From Lysinibacillus composti (GTDB taxonomy: Bacteria; Bacillota; Bacilli; Bacillales_A; Planococcaceae): a stretch of DNA of 64,000 nucleotides. Shown in pieces: positions 1 to 8,203 of the stretch. A program made the position numbers and the translations under genes. Under the pieces are notes generated by a model that was not told the DNA's origin, searched no databases, and was given only the letters and a program-made list of their open reading frames with translations. Where the stretch lies: assembly GCF_016908465.1 (NCBI RefSeq), contig NZ_JAFBDY010000001.1:434001-498000 (forward strand), read 5' to 3'. The stretch's first letter is position 1; each line of letters begins with the position of its first letter.

Positions 1-123
1 ATCTTACTAAAATAAAAACATAAATAAAAATGAAAACCATCCTGAATTTAAGTGGAATACATTTTTGAAACATTTTTTCTTGTTTAACGTAAATATACTC
101 AAAAGCCAATTGAGGTGAACTTT

Positions 124-627
124 GTGAAATTACCATATCGTCCCATAATAATTTTTCCTAAAACAAAACTAGAAAAAGTTGCAGATTGGGTAGGTATAAG
201 TTTATTCCTAGTAGCAATTTTTTATATAATCATTATGTGGGGAAATATTCCAAATGAAGTTCCAGGTCATTTCAATAGCAAAGGAGAAGTAGATCGCTGG
301 GGTACAAAATTTGAAATACTTATTTTACCTGTGATTGGGGCTTTTTTATTTGTACTTCTAAGTCTATTAGAAAAAGCACCACACATGCATAATTATCCGA
401 AAAGATTAAATGAATCAAATGTTGAACAGTTTTATTTAGCGAGTAGAAAAATGCTTAATATGATCAAAAACATTTGTTTGCTTCTGTTTACATTTTTAAC
501 GATTCAAATCGTTCGAGTTTCATTGGGAGAAATTTATACACTTGGTGTCTGGTTTTTACCAATTATATTAATTATCATATTTGGAACGATTATTTTTGGG
601 ATAATCAAACAATCCAAAATAAAGTAA
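124..627 (+). CDS. DUF1648 domain membrane protein
   Basis: Predicted 167-residue integral membrane protein. The N-terminal part carries the DUF1648 signature HFNSKGEVDRWG between the first two hydrophobic segments, and four hydrophobic stretches are visible in all. DUF1648 is common in Firmicutes membrane proteins of unknown role, some linked to SdpI-type immunity, but this protein lacks the rest of SdpI. The GTG at 124 is preferred because GAGGTG lies 7 bases upstream. A GTG at 115 would overlap that site. No function can be given from sequence. Confidence 0.8.
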   Translation: MKLPYRPIIIFPKTKLEKVADWVGISLFLVAIFYIIIMWGNIPNEVPGHFNSKGEVDRWGTKFEILILPVIGAFLFVLLSLLEKAPHMHNYPKRLNESNVEQFYLASRKMLNMIKNICLLLFTFLTIQIVRVSLGEIYTLGVWFLPIILIIIFGTIIFGIIKQSKIK

Positions 628-688
628 AACTACCCTCTAGTTATAGTAAAATAAAATGAAATAAATATGGTTAGCGAGGGATTGTTAA

Positions 689-1042
689 TTGCACAATTGG
701 ATTCAAGTATTTCTTGGTGGTATGGTTGGGGCATTTTTAAGGTTTTTTGTCCAAACAATGACAACCACAACCATATCTCTTTTGATAGTAAATATACTGG
801 GTAGTTTTTTATTAGGAAGTTTAAATGGGTACTATAACAGAATAAATACGGATACGTCCTATAAATTGTTTTTTACAACGGGTTTACTTGGGGCATTTAC
901 AACATTTTCTACATTCTCCCAGCATTGGTTTTTTCTATTACAGGAGAGACTTTGGATAGGAGTATTATATGGCAATACAATGACACTTGTTTGTGTACTT
1001 GTAGCATTTTTAGGTTTTCGTATTTTTAGAGGTGAACGTTAA
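689..1042 (+). CDS. crcB: CrcB-family fluoride channel subunit 1
   Basis: A 117-residue, four-helix protein of the CrcB/Fluc family, which exports fluoride across the cytoplasmic membrane. Family motifs are visible: GGMVGAFLRF at the N-terminus, NILGSFLLG, and GAFTTFSTFS, which lines the pore. The start is TTG, with GAGGG 8 bases upstream. The next gene overlaps by one base and is a second CrcB, so the pair probably forms a heterodimeric channel as in other Bacillales. No fluoride riboswitch fits into the 60 bases upstream. Confidence 0.9.
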   Translation: MHNWIQVFLGGMVGAFLRFFVQTMTTTTISLLIVNILGSFLLGSLNGYYNRINTDTSYKLFFTTGLLGAFTTFSTFSQHWFFLLQERLWIGVLYGNTMTLVCVLVAFLGFRIFRGER

Positions 1043-1386
1043 TGGAATGGTTTATGGTAGCGCTGGGTGGGGGAATTGGTGCAGTTTTAAGGTTTAGTGT
1101 AATTCAACTCATTTTAAAAATACAATCTCAGACGTTTTGGGCAACGCTAATTGTCAATTTAATTGGTTCTTTTTTTATGGGAATTACTATGCATCATGTT
1201 TTAATATCGAGCCAATTACATCAATTTTTTACTATTGGCGTATTGGGTGGATTCACAACATTTTCTACATTCGCCTTTGATTTAGTAACATTAGTCGAAA
1301 AAAAAGAATGGGTAACAACTTCTATATACATGGTCATAAATTTATTAGGGGGAATTTTGGCATTCATTTTTGGTTGGTTATTATAA
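1042..1386 (+). CDS. crcB: CrcB-family fluoride channel subunit 2
   Basis: A 114-residue second CrcB/Fluc subunit. Its ATG overlaps the TAA of the first copy (TAATG), so the two are translationally coupled. It shows NLIGSFFMG and GGFTTFSTFAFD, the same pore motifs as its partner, while the surrounding residues are diverged. This fits paralogues that pair into one antiparallel dual channel. Four hydrophobic segments are visible. Confidence 0.9.
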   Translation: MEWFMVALGGGIGAVLRFSVIQLILKIQSQTFWATLIVNLIGSFFMGITMHHVLISSQLHQFFTIGVLGGFTTFSTFAFDLVTLVEKKEWVTTSIYMVINLLGGILAFIFGWLL

Positions 1387-1441
1387 GGCACACATTGGTA
1401 TATAACATATACTTAAATTTTTTAGTTAACGGAGGATACAT

Positions 1442-1921
1442 ATGAAAGCATATTTAGCAAATGGACTATTTTCTATCGGAGATCGATTGGTAAATGAATT
1501 AATAGCAATAAAAATACGAGCTGCAATACCTGGAATTGATTTATATGTGCCTCAGGAAAATGCGGAAATAAACGATAAACAATCATTTGCAGACAGTTTA
1601 GCAATTGCAAACGCAGATATGGAAAAACTTGAAGAAAGTGATGTATTAATAGCTGTATTAGATGGGATTGAGGTAGATTCAGGTGTCGCTGCAGAAATTG
1701 GAGCATTTTCAACATTTAATCGTCCAATTGTTGCACTATTTTCTGATGTTCGCCAGTTAGGCCGCGATAATCAGAATAAGATTGATGCGCTAATTGCAGA
1801 TGGAACGGAAAATCAGTTTATCTATCGTAATTTGTTTGTTATTGGAATTATTAAGAAAAATGGTGTCATTGTCAGTTCAATAGAAGAAGTTGTTGAACAA
1901 ATAGAAAAATTAAATAGATAG
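1442..1921 (+). CDS. Nucleoside 2-deoxyribosyltransferase-like protein
   Basis: A 159-residue protein of the nucleoside 2-deoxyribosyltransferase family, which exchanges bases on deoxynucleosides for purine/pyrimidine salvage. Recognisable parts are the N-terminal YLANGLFSIGDR strand-loop and the central DGIEVDSGVAAEIGAF, whose Glu in AAEIG matches the family nucleophile. The length is normal for the family. ATG at 1442 follows a GGAGGATAC ribosome site. It may also belong to the looser DUF4406-like group, so substrate specificity is not assigned. Confidence 0.8.
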   Translation: MKAYLANGLFSIGDRLVNELIAIKIRAAIPGIDLYVPQENAEINDKQSFADSLAIANADMEKLEESDVLIAVLDGIEVDSGVAAEIGAFSTFNRPIVALFSDVRQLGRDNQNKIDALIADGTENQFIYRNLFVIGIIKKNGVIVSSIEEVVEQIEKLNR

Positions 1922-1952
1922 AATATTAAAATGAAGGAAGGGTGATTTTTTC

Positions 1953-2405
1953 TTGAAAAGAACTGCAGAAGTCGTATTAAGTATTATTTCGATCGTTTTT
2001 AATGTAATTGCACTAGGGCTAGTTATCTTTTTAACAATGAGTAGTCAATTTGTTTCAAATGATCCATTAATAGAAGAGGAATTAAGAAATAATATGTACG
2101 GTTCGGAATTGACTGAGGCCGATATCGATATGGCTTTGAATTCTACACAAGATATCATTACATTTATGACTACAATTGGTTGGATTTTAGTGGCAGTTAT
2201 AATAATAACTATTATTCTCACAATAATTGGTACAATTAAAATTAACAAAAGTACCAAAACAGCAGGGGTTTTATTTATTATTTCTGCAATTTTATCTGGA
2301 ATAATTTCTCTCCCAGGGATATTACTTATAATCGCAGCAATTCTTTGCTTTGTGCGAAAACCTAAGAATTCAACACTGCAATCTGCGGATCATGAACTTA
2401 TATAA
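1953..2405 (+). CDS. DUF4064-type membrane protein
   Basis: A 150-residue membrane protein. It has an N-terminal helix, a polar stretch of about 45 residues rich in acidic residues, and three further hydrophobic segments, the DUF4064 layout. The start is TTG, with AAGGAAGGGTG 10 bases upstream. It is followed directly by a strong terminator. The function of the family is unknown. Neighbours on both sides are unrelated small genes. Confidence 0.7.
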   Translation: MKRTAEVVLSIISIVFNVIALGLVIFLTMSSQFVSNDPLIEEELRNNMYGSELTEADIDMALNSTQDIITFMTTIGWILVAVIIITIILTIIGTIKINKSTKTAGVLFIISAILSGIISLPGILLIIAAILCFVRKPKNSTLQSADHELI

Positions 2406-2415
2406 GTTTATTAGA

Positions 2416-2447
2416 ACGGTACGAAGCCTCGTACTGTTTTTTTTTTT
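2416..2447 (+). terminator. Rho-independent terminator after the DUF4064 gene
   Basis: A nine-base-pair stem (ACGGTACGA / TCGTACTGT, one G-T pair) with loop AGCC is followed by eleven T residues. Confidence 0.9.
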
Positions 2448-2529
2448 ATGTAAAACTTTTGACACTTCGATACTTATATTAATATACTAAGTTATAAAAA
2501 GTAAGTGATTAAAACCTTGGAGGATTCAC

Positions 2530-3533
2530 ATGAAAAAATTTGAAATCGGAATATATTCACTAGCAGATATGGATCCAAATCCAATTACAGGGGAAGCGAT
2601 TACTCCAAAAGAAAGAATCAAAGAAATTATAGAAGCGGCAAAACTCGCAGATGAGGCAGGCCTGGATATATTTGGTGTTGGAGAACTTCACCGATTGGAT
2701 TATGGTGTTTCATCTCCAGCTGTCATTTTAGCAGCCATCGCACAATGTACGAAAAATATACGTTTAACAAGTACGACATCAGTTCTAAGCGCATTAGATC
2801 CAGTTCGTTTATTTGAAGACTTTGCATTACTAGATTTAATCTCAGGAGGTCGCGCAGAAATACTAGCTGGACGAGGTGCGTTTATTGAATCATTCCTACT
2901 TTTCGGTTTTGATACTCGTGATTATGATCAATTATTTGAAGAAAATATTGAGTTATTCAATTTGCTAAATAAAAATGAGAAAGTAACATGGGAAGGAAAA
3001 TTTCGACCATCATTGAATGATGCAGAAATTGCCCCTAGACCCGTTCAAAGAGAATTACCTTTATGGATTGGGGTAGGGGGAACTTACGAAAGTGCTTTAC
3101 GAGCAGGGAGATTAGGGGTCGGAATGGCGCTTGCTATTTCCAACGTTTCTGAAATATACGTATGTCCGGTAACACCAATTTTTAATCTTTCGTAAGAATG
3201 GCCAGCTTCTTTTGCGGCATCAAAAAGGCTCGTGAGGAATTTTATCCTTATTATACAAATTATTGGTCATATGTAAATAAACAACGTGGTATGGGTTTTA
3301 GACTAACAAAACAAGGATTTGAGGGGATGACGGGTGAAAGAAGTGCCCTATTTGTTGGAAGTCCCGATCAAATCGTTGAGAAAATTCTTTACCAACATGA
3401 ATTGTTTGGTCATGAACGATTTTTAGCCCAAGTAGATATAGGCGGTATACCGTTTAAGCAAATTGCAAAGACAATTGAACTACTTGCAACAAAAGTTGTA
3501 CCGATAGTTAATAGAGAATTGAATAAATCCTAA
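2530..3533 (+). pseudogene. LLM-class flavin oxidoreductase, disrupted by an internal inversion
   Basis: Luciferase-like (LLM) FMN-dependent oxidoreductase gene. The first part (2530-3138) encodes an intact N-terminal TIM-barrel section up to GMALAI. The last part (about 3225-3533) encodes KAREEFYPYY to the C-terminus in another frame. The bases between (about 3139-3224) read as nonsense and a stop on the + strand. Their reverse complement translates to LFDAAKEAGHSYERLKIGV followed by TGHTYISET, which is the missing middle of this family. A segment of about 87 bases is therefore inverted, with a small deletion (probably 35-40 bases) at its left edge. The gene cannot give a full protein as it stands. 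ATG at 2530 has a GGAGG site. Confidence 0.85.
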
Positions 3534-3615
3534 AAATACAATGAATACTAAACGCAGTTAATCAATTATAAAGAACAAAAACTTGATTTATGTTATCCAC
3601 ATAGAATGTATATCT

Positions 3616-3646
3616 GCTCGACCTGTTTGGGGTCGGGCTAATATTT
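3616..3646 (+). terminator. Terminator hairpin after the LLM pseudogene
   Basis: GCTCGACC pairs with GGTCGGGC around a 7-base loop, followed by TAATATTTT. The T-run is weak. Confidence 0.6.
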
Positions 3647-3729
3647 TGGGCTAAGTGATTTTCTTGATTATGTTAGTTTCAAAAAGGAACGTTGAAATAG
3701 GTATCAGTTTTTTATTAGGAGGAAATTAC

Positions 3730-5664
3730 ATGTGGAAAACAGAAAAGACACCGTCCATTTTTAAACAAGCACTTATAGTAAATAAAAAGCCTTTCCCATG
3801 GTTAAAAGCTTTTTTGGCAGGTGTTGCCGCAGGTCTTCCTATTTGTATTGGCTTATTATTCGGTAATTTAGAGTATGGTCTTATTGCTGGGTTAGGCGGA
3901 TTTACATATTTGTACGTATTTCCGATACCTTATGCTCAATTAGCAAGGAAATTAACGTTTTGTGTGCTAGGAATTACTGCGTGTGTTTTCCTTGGAACAA
4001 TAGTAGCTCCATACCCCATCTTCACTGCAATCTTGATGGGTATCATTGGAAGTATAGCAATGTTCATTTTTGGAGCATTTCAATTAATTGGTCCATCTGC
4101 TATCTTTTTTGTTTTAGTTTTTGCGATGACAACGGGAATGCCAACTGCACCTAATGAAGCTTTTTTACGTGCAGGATTGACATTCCTCGGGGGAGTACTT
4201 TCGTGGATAATTGCCATGAGTGGGTGGTTATTTAATCCACATGGTCCAGAAAAAGATGTTGTAAGACGAACTTACTTAGATCTAGCAAACCTAGTTGATT
4301 CTATAGGTACAGAAAAATTTAATGATGCAAAAAATAAAGTAATGTCTTCATTAAAAGAAGCAGATCAAACGTTAACGGTGGGAAACAACCCCTGGCATAC
4401 AAAAGATATATACAAGCGATTAATTGTTTTAAATATTTATGCTAATAAAATATTCTTATATGTTGTAGATGAATTTGATGAATGCCAAAAGAGTCTATCC
4501 TCTGAATTTGGCGAAGCAGTTCGAATAATAGCTGCATTGATTGAATCGGGCTCTATAATTAATGATTCATTAAATAATAATTTACCTCATCCGAATGAAA
4601 TGGATGAAAAGAGTACTTTATTGTTTATGGAAATAACAGCTGCAAAAGATAGTCTGAATGAAAGTAGTTTAACTTTGAAAGAACAAATGCATATTTTAAA
4701 TCCATCTGCAAAACAAACTCTATTAGGAGCATTCGATAAAAATTCAATTATTTTGATCAATGCCTTAAGATTTGGTCTTTTTATAGTACTTGCAGCTATA
4801 CTAGCCTATGAATATGAATTAAACCGTTCTTTCTGGGTACCGTTATCTTGTGTAGCAGTTATGTCTGGTGCTAATGCAGTTGCAACGTTTCATCGTGCGA
4901 TACAGCGTAGTTTTGGCACAGTAGTGGGCATCTTAATTGCAAGCGTCATTCTTGCTTTTCATCCATCAGGATTTGTGATTCCCTTTTTAGTATTCCTTTT
5001 AACTTTTATAACCGAATTGTTTATTGTAAAGAATTATGGATTAGCAGCTCTTTTCTTTACCCCCAATGCGTTATTAATGGCAGAAAGCGGTTCACAAGGA
5101 AAGTTTGCATTTACTTATTTCGCTTCAGCTAGACTAATTGACGTTGCAATAGGCATAATAATTGGACTAATAGGTGTTTGGGTTGTTGGGAAAAAGTCTG
5201 CATCGAGTAGATTACCTCATTTAGTATCAAAAACAATACGTAGTCAAGCTCAAGTGTTATTTGCCTTATTTTCGGGTCAAGAACAAAAAATCGATTTAAA
5301 AAACAGTACAGAAATTAATAAAATGCAAACGAATATTAAAAATTTAAAAACGGTTTATGATACAGCTTCTGGTGAAATACCAGTGAATAAAAAAGCAATT
5401 GAATACTATTGGGCAATTGTTTATTCTATTGAACAGTTAGGTTTCTTATTGGAGAAGTATTCCAACATAAAGGATCGTCCCATATTGTCAGAGAAAGGGA
5501 TTTCTCAATTACTTTTTATATTTGAAACAATGGCAATTGCTGCAAATCGTCAAACAAGTGTAACAAAGAAGGAAATTCCAGAAATCAATGAGCTTCCAAG
5601 TATACAATATGTAGTTGAGGATCTTCAAAAAAACTTTCAGAAGTTAACTTATAGTCAATCATAA
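3730..5664 (+). CDS. FUSC-family membrane protein (aromatic acid exporter-like)
   Basis: A 644-residue membrane protein of the FUSC/YccS/ArAE type. An N-terminal block of about six hydrophobic helices (residues 25-165) is followed by a soluble helical region of about 180 residues, a second membrane block (around 340-480) and a soluble tail. This duplicated layout is typical of the family, whose members are proposed to export aromatic carboxylic acids. ATG at 3730 is chosen because AGGAGG lies 7 bases upstream. An in-frame start at 3655 would add 25 residues without a ribosome site. The substrate is unknown. Confidence 0.85.
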   Translation: MWKTEKTPSIFKQALIVNKKPFPWLKAFLAGVAAGLPICIGLLFGNLEYGLIAGLGGFTYLYVFPIPYAQLARKLTFCVLGITACVFLGTIVAPYPIFTAILMGIIGSIAMFIFGAFQLIGPSAIFFVLVFAMTTGMPTAPNEAFLRAGLTFLGGVLSWIIAMSGWLFNPHGPEKDVVRRTYLDLANLVDSIGTEKFNDAKNKVMSSLKEADQTLTVGNNPWHTKDIYKRLIVLNIYANKIFLYVVDEFDECQKSLSSEFGEAVRIIAALIESGSIINDSLNNNLPHPNEMDEKSTLLFMEITAAKDSLNESSLTLKEQMHILNPSAKQTLLGAFDKNSIILINALRFGLFIVLAAILAYEYELNRSFWVPLSCVAVMSGANAVATFHRAIQRSFGTVVGILIASVILAFHPSGFVIPFLVFLLTFITELFIVKNYGLAALFFTPNALLMAESGSQGKFAFTYFASARLIDVAIGIIIGLIGVWVVGKKSASSRLPHLVSKTIRSQAQVLFALFSGQEQKIDLKNSTEINKMQTNIKNLKTVYDTASGEIPVNKKAIEYYWAIVYSIEQLGFLLEKYSNIKDRPILSEKGISQLLFIFETMAIAANRQTSVTKKEIPEINELPSIQYVVEDLQKNFQKLTYSQS

Positions 5665-5686
5665 TTTATTAGTGAATTTTGACCTT

Positions 5687-5716
5687 TGACATAACACCAT
5701 TTGGTTTTATATAATC
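5687..5716 (+). promoter_or_regulatory. SigA-type promoter with downstream direct repeat
   Basis: TTGACA (5687-5692), an 18-base spacer and TATAAT (5711-5716) make a near-consensus promoter for the AHSA1-ArsR pair. The sequence TTGGTTTTATAT occurs at 5702-5713, overlapping the -10 box, and again at 5733-5744, exactly 31 bases on. It is a candidate binding site for the ArsR regulator encoded downstream. Confidence 0.7.
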
Positions 5717-5763
5717 GAGAAGTAAAACTAATTGGTTTTATATTTAAATTAAGGAGAATAGCT

Positions 5764-6186
5764 ATGAACAATAAATTACCTGATATAACACAAACGGTTT
5801 TAGTAAATGCACCTATTCAAAAGGTTTGGAACTATGTTTCTACAGCAGAAGGTATCGAATCTTGGTTTATGCCAAATGATTTTATATTAGAAGAAGGATT
5901 TGAATTTCATATTCAATCTCCATTTGGTCCTTCACCTTGCAAGGTTTTAGAAATTGATAAACCTAATCGCCTATCCTTTCAATGGGATACGGATGGTTGG
6001 GTTGTGACATTCATTTTAAAAGAAGTTGGAGATCAAACTGAATTTACTCTCATTCATGGAGGTTGGAAAGAAGGAGAGGAAATTATCGAGAAAGCTCAAA
6101 AACCAAGCTCTGTTATTAGAGATACAATGTCAAAAGGATGGGTGGGCATTGTACAACATAAATTTAAAGAAGTAGTTGAAGCGTAA
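5764..6186 (+). CDS. SRPBCC / AHSA1-domain protein
   Basis: A 140-residue START-like (SRPBCC, AHSA1 subfamily) protein. The N-terminal [20 protein letters not shown] and ESWFMPNDF segments, a central beta-rich half and a C-terminal long helix ending in [11 protein letters not shown] are typical. These proteins form a hydrophobic ligand cavity. The ligand is unknown. ATG at 5764 follows AAGGAGAATAGCT, so a longer reading from 5701 is rejected. An ArsR regulator begins 1 base after its stop. AHSA1-ArsR pairing is a common self-regulated arrangement in Bacillales. Confidence 0.85.
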   Translation: MNNKLPDITQTVLVNAPIQKVWNYVSTAEGIESWFMPNDFILEEGFEFHIQSPFGPSPCKVLEIDKPNRLSFQWDTDGWVVTFILKEVGDQTEFTLIHGGWKEGEEIIEKAQKPSSVIRDTMSKGWVGIVQHKFKEVVEA

Positions 6187-6187
6187 T

Positions 6188-6505
6188 ATGTCTACAGCTC
6201 AAAACTATGATGTATTTCAGGCGATAGCAGATCCGACACGTCGTGAAGTCCTTCATTTATTATTAGATAACAATCTTTCCATCGCTGAAATTACATCACA
6301 CTTTGATATGAGTCGAACGGCTATTGCCAAGCACCTTCATGTATTAGAGAAAGCAAATCTCGTCAATGGGACAAGATCCGGTAGAGAGAAAATTTATAGA
6401 TTACACCCCGAACCTTTAACTGAATTGAGAGATTGGCTTTCTTACTATGAAAGATTTTGGAACAATAAACTATTGAAATTAAAATTTGTTGTGGAAAACG
6501 AGTGA
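6188..6505 (+). CDS. ArsR/SmtB-family transcriptional regulator
   Basis: A 105-residue winged-helix repressor. Residues about 8-75 hold the ArsR HTH: IADPTRREVLHLLL, then ITSHFDMSRTAIAKHLHVLEKANLV as recognition helix and wing, then GREKIYRLHPEPL. No cysteine metal-binding pair is visible in the recognition helix, so it is probably not a classical metal sensor. It follows the AHSA1 gene by one base and probably represses the shared promoter. ATG at 6188 is preferred. A TTG at 6176 is also in frame. Confidence 0.85.
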   Translation: MSTAQNYDVFQAIADPTRREVLHLLLDNNLSIAEITSHFDMSRTAIAKHLHVLEKANLVNGTRSGREKIYRLHPEPLTELRDWLSYYERFWNNKLLKLKFVVENE

Positions 6506-6520
6506 AGTAAATAGTCTATA

Positions 6521-6720
6521 GGGGCTGTTGAATAAGTGAATAGCCCCTTATGATGCTATGGGCAAGCAACAACATCACCTCGTCGTTAGAAAAGTCTTGC
6601 TTTCCGAGTGTTTACCTCTAAATCTCGATGTATTTTGTGCAAGTATGTATATTAAAGTTACTATTACCTGCTAAAAGTCGGCTTTGAATCTTTTTAGTAG
6701 GGTAGGGCTCGACCCTACTT
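6521..6720 (+). terminator. Two hairpins between the ArsR and MarR genes
   Basis: The 305-base gap after the ArsR gene has two hairpins and no coding signal. The first pairs GGGGCT (6521-6526) with AGCCCC (6542-6547) and has almost no T-run. The second pairs GTAGGG (6702-6707) with CCCTAC (6713-6718), loop CTCGA, followed by TTTATTT. I see nothing recognisable between them. Confidence 0.55.
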
Positions 6721-6723
6721 TAT

Positions 6724-6752
6724 TTGACATGTAAGTAATCAAATGATATCAT
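6724..6752 (+). promoter_or_regulatory. Promoter of the MarR/MhqR-like gene
   Basis: TTGACA (6724-6729), a 17-base spacer and TATCAT (6747-6752). The transcription start would fall at about 6759, inside the inverted repeat described next. Confidence 0.65.
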
Positions 6753-6753
6753 T

Positions 6754-6787
6754 TATTTCGAATTAAAGATAATTACATTCGAGATAA
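6754..6787 (+). promoter_or_regulatory. Candidate MhqR-type operator
   Basis: TATTTCGAAT (6754-6763) and ATTCGAGATA (6777-6786) form a 10-base inverted repeat with one mismatch. The half-site TATCTCGAA resembles the MhqR operator of Bacillus subtilis as I remember it. Its position just after the -10 box suits autorepression. Confidence 0.5.
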
Positions 6788-6810
6788 TAAGAGGGAAGGA
6801 GAAGTTGACA

Positions 6811-7242
6811 ATGGAAATAAATGAAAAACTAAAGGCTTTCACTGTCCTACTTCGTTCTGCACAATCAGTTCAAGATGCAACAAAAAAAGATATTGCTAAA
6901 TATAATTTAAATCAAACAGAATTTGCTGTTCTGGAATTGTTGTACCATAAGGGTGACCAACCTATCCAAGTAATCGGTAAAAAAATATTGATTGCTAGTA
7001 GTAGTATTACATATGTGGTTGATAAGTTAGAGGAAAAGAATTATGTAACGCGACGTGCTTGTCCAACAGATAGACGTGTCACATATGCAGGAATCACAGA
7101 GAATGGGAAAGAACTAATGGATAAAATCTTTCCCGAACATGTAGAGAAAATTGAAGAGATTTTTGATAAGCTTTCAGATCAAGAAGTAAGTACTTTAATT
7201 GATTATTTGAAAAAGGTTGGACTTCATGCAAATCAGTTATAG
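6811..7242 (+). CDS. MarR-family regulator, MhqR-like
   Basis: A 143-residue MarR-type winged-helix repressor. NQTEFAVLELLYHKGDQPIQVIGKKI, SSSITYVVDKLEEKNYVTRR and CPTDRRVTYAGITENGKELM follow the pattern of MhqR (YkvE), the B. subtilis sensor of catechols and quinones. One cysteine is present (RRACPTDRR), where MhqR also has Cys. ATG at 6811 is 9 bases after AAGGAG. A TTG at 6805 is closer than usual. The quinone/flavin reductase genes that follow fit this role, but they lack an evident copy of the operator. Confidence 0.8.
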   Translation: MEINEKLKAFTVLLRSAQSVQDATKKDIAKYNLNQTEFAVLELLYHKGDQPIQVIGKKILIASSSITYVVDKLEEKNYVTRRACPTDRRVTYAGITENGKELMDKIFPEHVEKIEEIFDKLSDQEVSTLIDYLKKVGLHANQL

Positions 7243-7477
7243 ATTGGTATTTTCATTCGAGGTTTGAAGATGTGTAATAATACCCTCCAAATATTTAGCA
7301 ACCTTTATTGTATAAAATACTTCTTGAGGTCAGTTACTATTGAATATTATTCTGAGATGTTGGGAATTTCTATATTGTAAATAGTCCTTAAAGGCTCAGG
7401 AAGCTACAAGGGCTTTTTAAGTAATTTACTTGGTAATATTAAGGAAGTTATTAATGTTCAAAACTGGAGGAAGAAAA

Positions 7478-8020
7478 ATGTTGAAAATTGGTATTATTTT
7501 AGGTTCCACACGTGAAGGTCGCGTTAGTCCTCAAGTTGGTGAATGGGTTAAAACAGTAGCTGATAGCCGTGGAGATGCAACTTACGAAATTATTGACATT
7601 GCAGATTTTAAATTACCTTTCTTAGGTGATCCAAATGGTGACGCTTCAGGTATTTCACAATGGCAAGAAAAAGTTAAAGGTTGTGATGGGTTTGTATTCA
7701 TCGTACAAGAATACAACCACTCAATTACTGGTGCGCTTAAAAACGCATTAGACTTACTTCGTGAAGAATGGAACAACAAAGCTGCTGGAATCGTTTCATA
7801 CGGTTCAGTAGGTGGAGCACGTGCAGCAGAACATTTACGTGGAATTTTAGGTGAATTGTTAGTTGCAGATGTTAGAGTACACCCAGCATTGTCATTATTC
7901 ACTGATTTTGAAAATGGGAACGTGTTCAAACCAAAAGAAGTACAAGAACAATCAGTTAAAGATATGTTAGACCAAGTGATCTCTTGGAGTACTGCATTAA
8001 AAACAATTCGAAACAAATAA
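7478..8020 (+). CDS. NAD(P)H-dependent FMN reductase 1
   Basis: A 180-residue flavodoxin-fold reductase. The FMN phosphate loop GSTREGRVSPQVGEW is at residues 9-23. VQEYNHSITGALKNALDLL and the YGSVGGARAAEHLRGIL flavin segment follow. Family members reduce FMN, quinones or azo compounds with NAD(P)H. ATG at 7478 follows TGGAGGAAG. Codon usage here is richer in well-translated codons than in most neighbours, suggesting good expression. The MhqR-like gene just upstream points to electrophile or quinone defence. Confidence 0.88.
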   Translation: MLKIGIILGSTREGRVSPQVGEWVKTVADSRGDATYEIIDIADFKLPFLGDPNGDASGISQWQEKVKGCDGFVFIVQEYNHSITGALKNALDLLREEWNNKAAGIVSYGSVGGARAAEHLRGILGELLVADVRVHPALSLFTDFENGNVFKPKEVQEQSVKDMLDQVISWSTALKTIRNK

Positions 8021-8030
8021 GTGTTGACCA

Positions 8031-8061
8031 AACCCTTTCTCATATTGAAGAAAGGGTTCTT
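8031..8061 (+). terminator. Terminator after FMN reductase 1
   Basis: A perfect ten-base stem, AACCCTTTCT / AGAAAGGGTT, with loop CATATTGA, followed by CTTT. Confidence 0.8.
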
Positions 8062-8203
8062 TAAATGGTATTAATAGGTTAGATAGAATTAAAATTTCTT
8101 AAAAGATAGAGATTTATTGGATGGTACAACATAACAGTCATGATTTTTTTGGTAGAAGGGAAAAACAAAAATGATAACAGTTTACTAAAAGGAGATTGGC
8201 GAA

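Noticed and set aside
628-690. Fluoride riboswitch before crcB
   Set aside because: The space is about 60 bases and lacks the conserved pseudoknot motifs.
3130-3235. Phase-variable invertible switch in the LLM gene
   Set aside because: No long inverted repeats flank the flipped segment and bases are missing on the left side, so a reversible site-specific switch is unlikely.
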